The notes beneath the pieces are model-generated. The model searched no databases. It had not been told where the DNA came from and saw only the letters and a list, made by a program, of their open reading frames with translations. Shown piece after piece: positions 61,482-64,000 of a stretch of 64,000 nt of DNA (positions within the stretch are counted from its first letter, which is position 1; each line of letters begins with the position of its first letter). This DNA is from Nakamurella silvestris (GTDB taxonomy: Bacteria; Actinomycetota; Actinomycetes; Mycobacteriales; Nakamurellaceae): NCBI GenBank assembly GCA_003576535.1, contig QXCQ01000091.1, positions 1-64,000 on the forward strand, given 5' to 3'. The position numbers and the translations under genes were made by a program.

Positions 61482-62792
61482 TCAGACCAGCTCGGACTTG
61501 ATCCGGGCCACCCGGGTCCGGACATCCTCGCGTACCGCCTCCTCGTCCAGGGTGAGCACCTTCCGCCCGGCGACCACCTGGCGGCCGGCGACGAAGACGT
61601 CCGTCACGTCACTGCCCCTGGCTGCGAAATGGACGAAGGACTCGGCACTGTTCAGCGGGGTGCCCGAGTCGGAGGTGGTGTCCAGGAGCACCAGGTCCGC
61701 CTGCTCCCCCACCGCCAGCCGGCCTGCCGAACCGGCAGCGGCGGCCTTGGCCCCGCCTGCGGTGGCCCAGCCGAACACCGTCGCCCCCGAGAGCACGTTC
61801 GGGTCGAGCGCAAGCCCGCGCTGGACGATGATGCCGGTCTTCAGCTCCTCGAAGAGATCGAGGTTGTTGTTGGAGGCGACCGAGTCGGTGCCGATGGCCA
61901 GGGTCACCCCGGCCTCGTGGTAGGTCACCGAGGGGGCGATCCCGGCCCCCAGTTTCAGGTTCGACACCGGGCAGTGGGAGACCGTCGCGCCCGCGAGGGC
62001 GAGGATCTCCACGTCACCCTCGATCGGGTGGACGGCATGGGCCACGTGCACCTGGTTGGCGAACAGGCCGAGGTTCTCGACGTGGCGGATCGGCGAGACA
62101 CCGTGCGCCGCGAGGGATTGGTCCACCTCGCGCCGGGTCTCGCTCAGATGGATCTGGATCGACAGGCCGTCCCGCTCGGCGCGACCGGCCACATCGGCGA
62201 TCATCTCGGCCGAGCATGTGTACGGGGCGTGCAGGCCGTAGCTGACGTGGACCAAGGGGTCGCCGCGGAACTGGGCAGCCAGGGACGGGGTGGCGTCGAT
62301 CAGCTCACGACCGCTGAGCGGACTCGCGGTCGGGAATCCGACGGCGTCGTAGTCGAAGGCGGCGGGGGCCGCGTTGACCCGCATCCCGGCCTCGGACACC
62401 GCGGCGAGCAGCTCGGCGTCCCAGTGGAACATGTCCACGAAGGCCGTGGTGCCCGAGCGCAGCATCTCCACCATCGCCAGTTGCAGCCCGGCCTTGATGT
62501 CCGCCGTCGTCATCCTCAGCTCGAACTCACGGACGTGCCCGAGCCAGATGTGCAGCGGGACGTCGTCGGAGTAACCCCGGAGCAGGGTCATCGCCGAGTG
62601 GGTGTGCCCGTTCGTGAAGCCGGGGACCATGACGCGGCCGCCGGCGTCGATGTCCCCCGGTCCGGCCGGACCGCGGCTCGGACCGACGTGCTCGATCACA
62701 CCGGTGGCCGGGGAGAACACGATCTCGCCGTCGGGAATCACCACACCGGGCTCGGGGATGACGACCGCACCGGTGATTCGCTGCTGGCTCAA
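61482..62792 (-). CDS. Amidohydrolase, MtaD/SAH deaminase-like
   Basis: A metal-dependent deaminase of 436 residues related to 5-methylthioadenosine/S-adenosylhomocysteine deaminase and 8-oxoguanine deaminase. The metal ligands are in GFTNGHTHSAM (H63, H65), LHAPYTC, IHLSET and TDSVASNN. The amidohydrolase beta-sandwich flanks are intact. The exact substrate is open. The start is TTG 62792, which has GAAGGA nine bases upstream; no ATG or GTG near it fits. Confidence 0.9.
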   Translation of the reverse strand: MSQQRITGAVVIPEPGVVIPDGEIVFSPATGVIEHVGPSRGPAGPGDIDAGGRVMVPGFTNGHTHSAMTLLRGYSDDVPLHIWLGHVREFELRMTTADIKAGLQLAMVEMLRSGTTAFVDMFHWDAELLAAVSEAGMRVNAAPAAFDYDAVGFPTASPLSGRELIDATPSLAAQFRGDPLVHVSYGLHAPYTCSAEMIADVAGRAERDGLSIQIHLSETRREVDQSLAAHGVSPIRHVENLGLFANQVHVAHAVHPIEGDVEILALAGATVSHCPVSNLKLGAGIAPSVTYHEAGVTLAIGTDSVASNNNLDLFEELKTGIIVQRGLALDPNVLSGATVFGWATAGGAKAAAAGSAGRLAVGEQADLVLLDTTSDSGTPLNSAESFVHFAARGSDVTDVFVAGRQVVAGRKVLTLDEEAVREDVRTRVARIKSELV

Positions 62793-62880
62793 CGTGAAGA
62801 TCCTTCGGTTCTGGCGGGGCCAGGGCCGGTCGGTGCGGTCATGGCAGTGGTCGGGGCGAGCGTGGCGAGGTGCCGGTCGG

Positions 62881-63102
62881 TCAGCGGAACAGCTTGCGCA
62901 GGATCAGGAACCCCACCAGCGCACCGACGCCGATCAAGGTGTACTTGATCTTCGGCTCGGCCAGCTTCGTCTGGACCATTTCCTTGCCCTGCTCGACCGC
63001 GCGCTTGGGGTTGGCCCGGACCGACAGCTCGTCGACCGTGATGGCGAGGGCGTCGCGTGCACGCTCGATGTCTGCCTGGATGGTTTCCGGATCGCGTGCC
63101 AC
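62881..63102 (-). CDS. DUF3618 small membrane protein
   Basis: A 73-residue protein of the DUF3618 family. It begins ARDPETIQADIERARDALA (the family signature), has a basic middle, and one C-terminal membrane helix (about 50-69). GTG 63102 has a perfect AAGGAGG. Its gene diverges from bcp; this neighbourhood (DUF3618, bcp, tRNA) is, as I recall, conserved in other actinobacteria. Confidence 0.9.
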   Translation of the reverse strand: MARDPETIQADIERARDALAITVDELSVRANPKRAVEQGKEMVQTKLAEPKIKYTLIGVGALVGFLILRKLFR

Positions 63103-63186
63103 TGTCAGGCCTCCTTCTGTCCCCGTGATGGTGTCTGTTCTCAACGGCCGCAGGGGGTGCGACTGTCGCCCATGTTCTTTGAGCAA

Positions 63187-63192
63187 TACCCT
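63187..63192 (+). promoter_or_regulatory. -10 box TACCCT for bcp
   Basis: TACCCT ends 6 bases before ATG 63199 with no ribosome site. Confidence 0.55.
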
Positions 63193-63198
63193 AGCGGC

Positions 63199-63675
63199 AT
63201 GAGCGAAAACTCCCTTGCCGTGGGCGACGCCGCCCCGGCCTTCACGTTGACCGATGCCGACGACAAGCAGGTCTCCCTGTCCGACTACGCGGGCAAACCC
63301 GTCATCGTCTACTTCTACCCGGCGGCCTCGACCCCTGGCTGCACCACGGAGGCCTGCGAGTTCACGGCGGCGCGGTCCGCCCTGACCGGGGCCGGGATCG
63401 ACGTGGTCGGGATCTCACCGGACAGCCCGGAGAAACTGCGCAAGTTCCGTGACGCGGAGAACCTGGGCATCACCCTCCTGTCGGACCCCGAGCGCAGCGT
63501 CCTGCAGGCGTACGGGGCGTACGGGGAGAAGCAGAACTACGGCAAGACCGTGGTCGGTGTGATCCGTTCCACCTTCCTCGTGGGGGCCGACGGGAAGATC
63601 GAGCAGGCCTGGCGCAACGTGAAGGCCACCGGACACGTCGCCCGGGTGCTCAAGCAGCTCGGTGTGGAAGGCTGA
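63199..63675 (+). CDS. bcp: Thiol peroxidase BCP (atypical 2-Cys peroxiredoxin)
   Basis: A thioredoxin-dependent peroxidase that reduces H2O2 and organic peroxides. 158 residues. The peroxidatic cysteine is C48 (STPGCTTEACEF) and the resolving cysteine is C53, five residues on as in alpha-type BCP proteins. ATG 63199 is fixed by the leaderless promoter. A tRNA gene follows 44 bases past the stop. Confidence 0.95.
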   Translation: MSENSLAVGDAAPAFTLTDADDKQVSLSDYAGKPVIVYFYPAASTPGCTTEACEFTAARSALTGAGIDVVGISPDSPEKLRKFRDAENLGITLLSDPERSVLQAYGAYGEKQNYGKTVVGVIRSTFLVGADGKIEQAWRNVKATGHVARVLKQLGVEG

Positions 63676-63719
63676 GATCAGCCGCTAAACTCACTCGATG
63701 CGCCGGTCCGCCGGCGCGT

Positions 63720-63793
63720 GGGGCCGTAGCCCAATTGGCAGAGGCACACGGTTTAGGTCCGTGCCAGTGTGGGTTCGACTCCCATCGGCCCCA
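63720..63793 (+). tRNA. tRNA with TAG (Leu) anticodon and class I structure
   Basis: A 74-base cloverleaf: acceptor GGGGCCG/CGGCCCC (7 perfect pairs), D-arm 63729-63731/63743-63745, anticodon stem CACGG/CCGTG with loop TTTAGGT (anticodon TAG, reads CUA Leu), T-stem 63769-63773/63781-63785 with loop TTCGACT, discriminator A. The variable loop is only 5 bases (CCAGT), whereas leucine tRNAs normally carry a long extra arm. CCA is not encoded. Confidence 0.93.
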
Positions 63794-63812
63794 CTCCCGC
63801 TCCTCCCCCTGC

Positions 63813-63869
63813 CCGACGATTCGGGTTCTGAATGGTCCGATTTCGACCATCTGGAACCCACATCGTCGG
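63813..63869. repeat. Imperfect 57-base palindrome after the tRNA
   Basis: Arms of 25 bases (63813-63837 with 63845-63869) pair with two short internal mismatches. It may terminate the tRNA transcript. Confidence 0.65.
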
Positions 63870-63877
63870 CGGCTGCA

Positions 63878-63926
63878 CGATCGGGGACCTCAGTGGCGAT
63901 ATTTCAGCCACTCAGGTCCCGAATCG
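63878..63926. repeat. Second near-perfect palindrome in the same gap
   Basis: Arms of 20 bases (63878-63897 with 63907-63926) have three mismatches around a GATATTTCA loop. Two adjacent long palindromes are unusual and recall the hairpins at 114-160 and 39762-39804. Confidence 0.65.
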
Positions 63927-64000
63927 GCGGCGGCGGGCGCGCGGTGGGCCGCACTGCCGGAGTAGCCTCCCGCAGATGCACAGAAGAATCCGCCGGCTTC
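63927..64000. other. Right end of window
   Basis: GC-rich sequence without a supported gene. An ATG at 63976 followed by HRRIRRL could be the first codons of a gene that continues past the window, but 25 bases are too few to judge. Confidence 0.3.

Overview
The window looks like chromosome from a high-GC Gram-positive actinobacterium. Coding DNA is strongly GC-rich at third positions and GTG starts are common. Several genes appear leaderless, with a TAnnnT-type -10 box 6-8 bases before the start codon. The gene families also fit: an Rpf-type transglycosylase behind a c-di-AMP riboswitch, a PE-type MMPL transporter, an ANTAR regulator, DUF3618-bcp-tRNA, precorrin-6A synthase and a GAF activator without an AAA+ domain. 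A member of the Propionibacteriales is my guess, but the sequence alone does not settle it. I see no insertion sequence, prophage, CRISPR array, rRNA or origin.

Layout. 0.2-11.2 kb: two very large secreted enzymes, a PA14/GH2/LamG glycosidase and an M64 metallopeptidase, both ending in the same three-repeat SLH-like module. Between them lie small genes: GIY-YIG-like, a ZnT9-like CDF transporter, a lone Phd-type antitoxin and an L7/L12-fold protein. 11.6-17.9 kb: TspO, then a complete fructose PTS operon (fruR-fruK-IIA-IIBC-HPr-EI). 18.2-21.9 kb: a phosphopantetheinyl transferase and two paralogous membrane-anchored propeller-like proteins. 21.9-29.8 kb: a translationally coupled pair (Pls/PosA-type adenylation-carrier-acyltransferase-like membrane protein and an M1 peptidase), divergent from an MMPL exporter. 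29.9-37.7 kb: acyl-CoA dehydrogenase, LLM oxidoreductase, a GlxA-type regulator with a palindromic operator candidate, a HerA-like ATPase cluster, oligoribonuclease and tRNA-His. 37.9-42.1 kb: a third SLH-like secreted protein (RCC1 propeller), then an overlapping alr-ddl pair whose racemase has an altered active site. 42.1-47.2 kb: DUF779, TrmL, acetaldehyde-type ALDH, CsbD, tRNA-Lys and a GAF activator. 47.3-54.1 kb: an alpha/beta hydrolase, a striking tandem array of palindromic repeats, two ferritin-like proteins, a PAS/GAF/ANTAR regulator, a shikimate dehydrogenase-like gene and riboswitch-Rpf-LysM. 54.4-64 kb: PTH2-like hydrolase, lone cobF, TetR, YbdK-type ligase, TfoX-like protein, TrpB2, phospholipase A2 plus cupin, amidohydrolase, DUF3618, bcp and a tRNA with a UAG (Leu) anticodon but a class I body.

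How the parts work together. The PTS operon supplies every component for fructose uptake and phosphorylation. The PPTase at 18.2 kb is a natural candidate to prime the carrier domain of the Pls-like protein. The GAF activator, ALDH and DUF779 probably form one aldehyde-oxidation unit. The GH2, M64 and RCC1 proteins probably share one surface-attachment mechanism. Intergenic DNA is unusually rich in long perfect or near-perfect hairpins. Some are ordinary terminators, but the 630-base array and a few dispersed relatives look like a repeat family.
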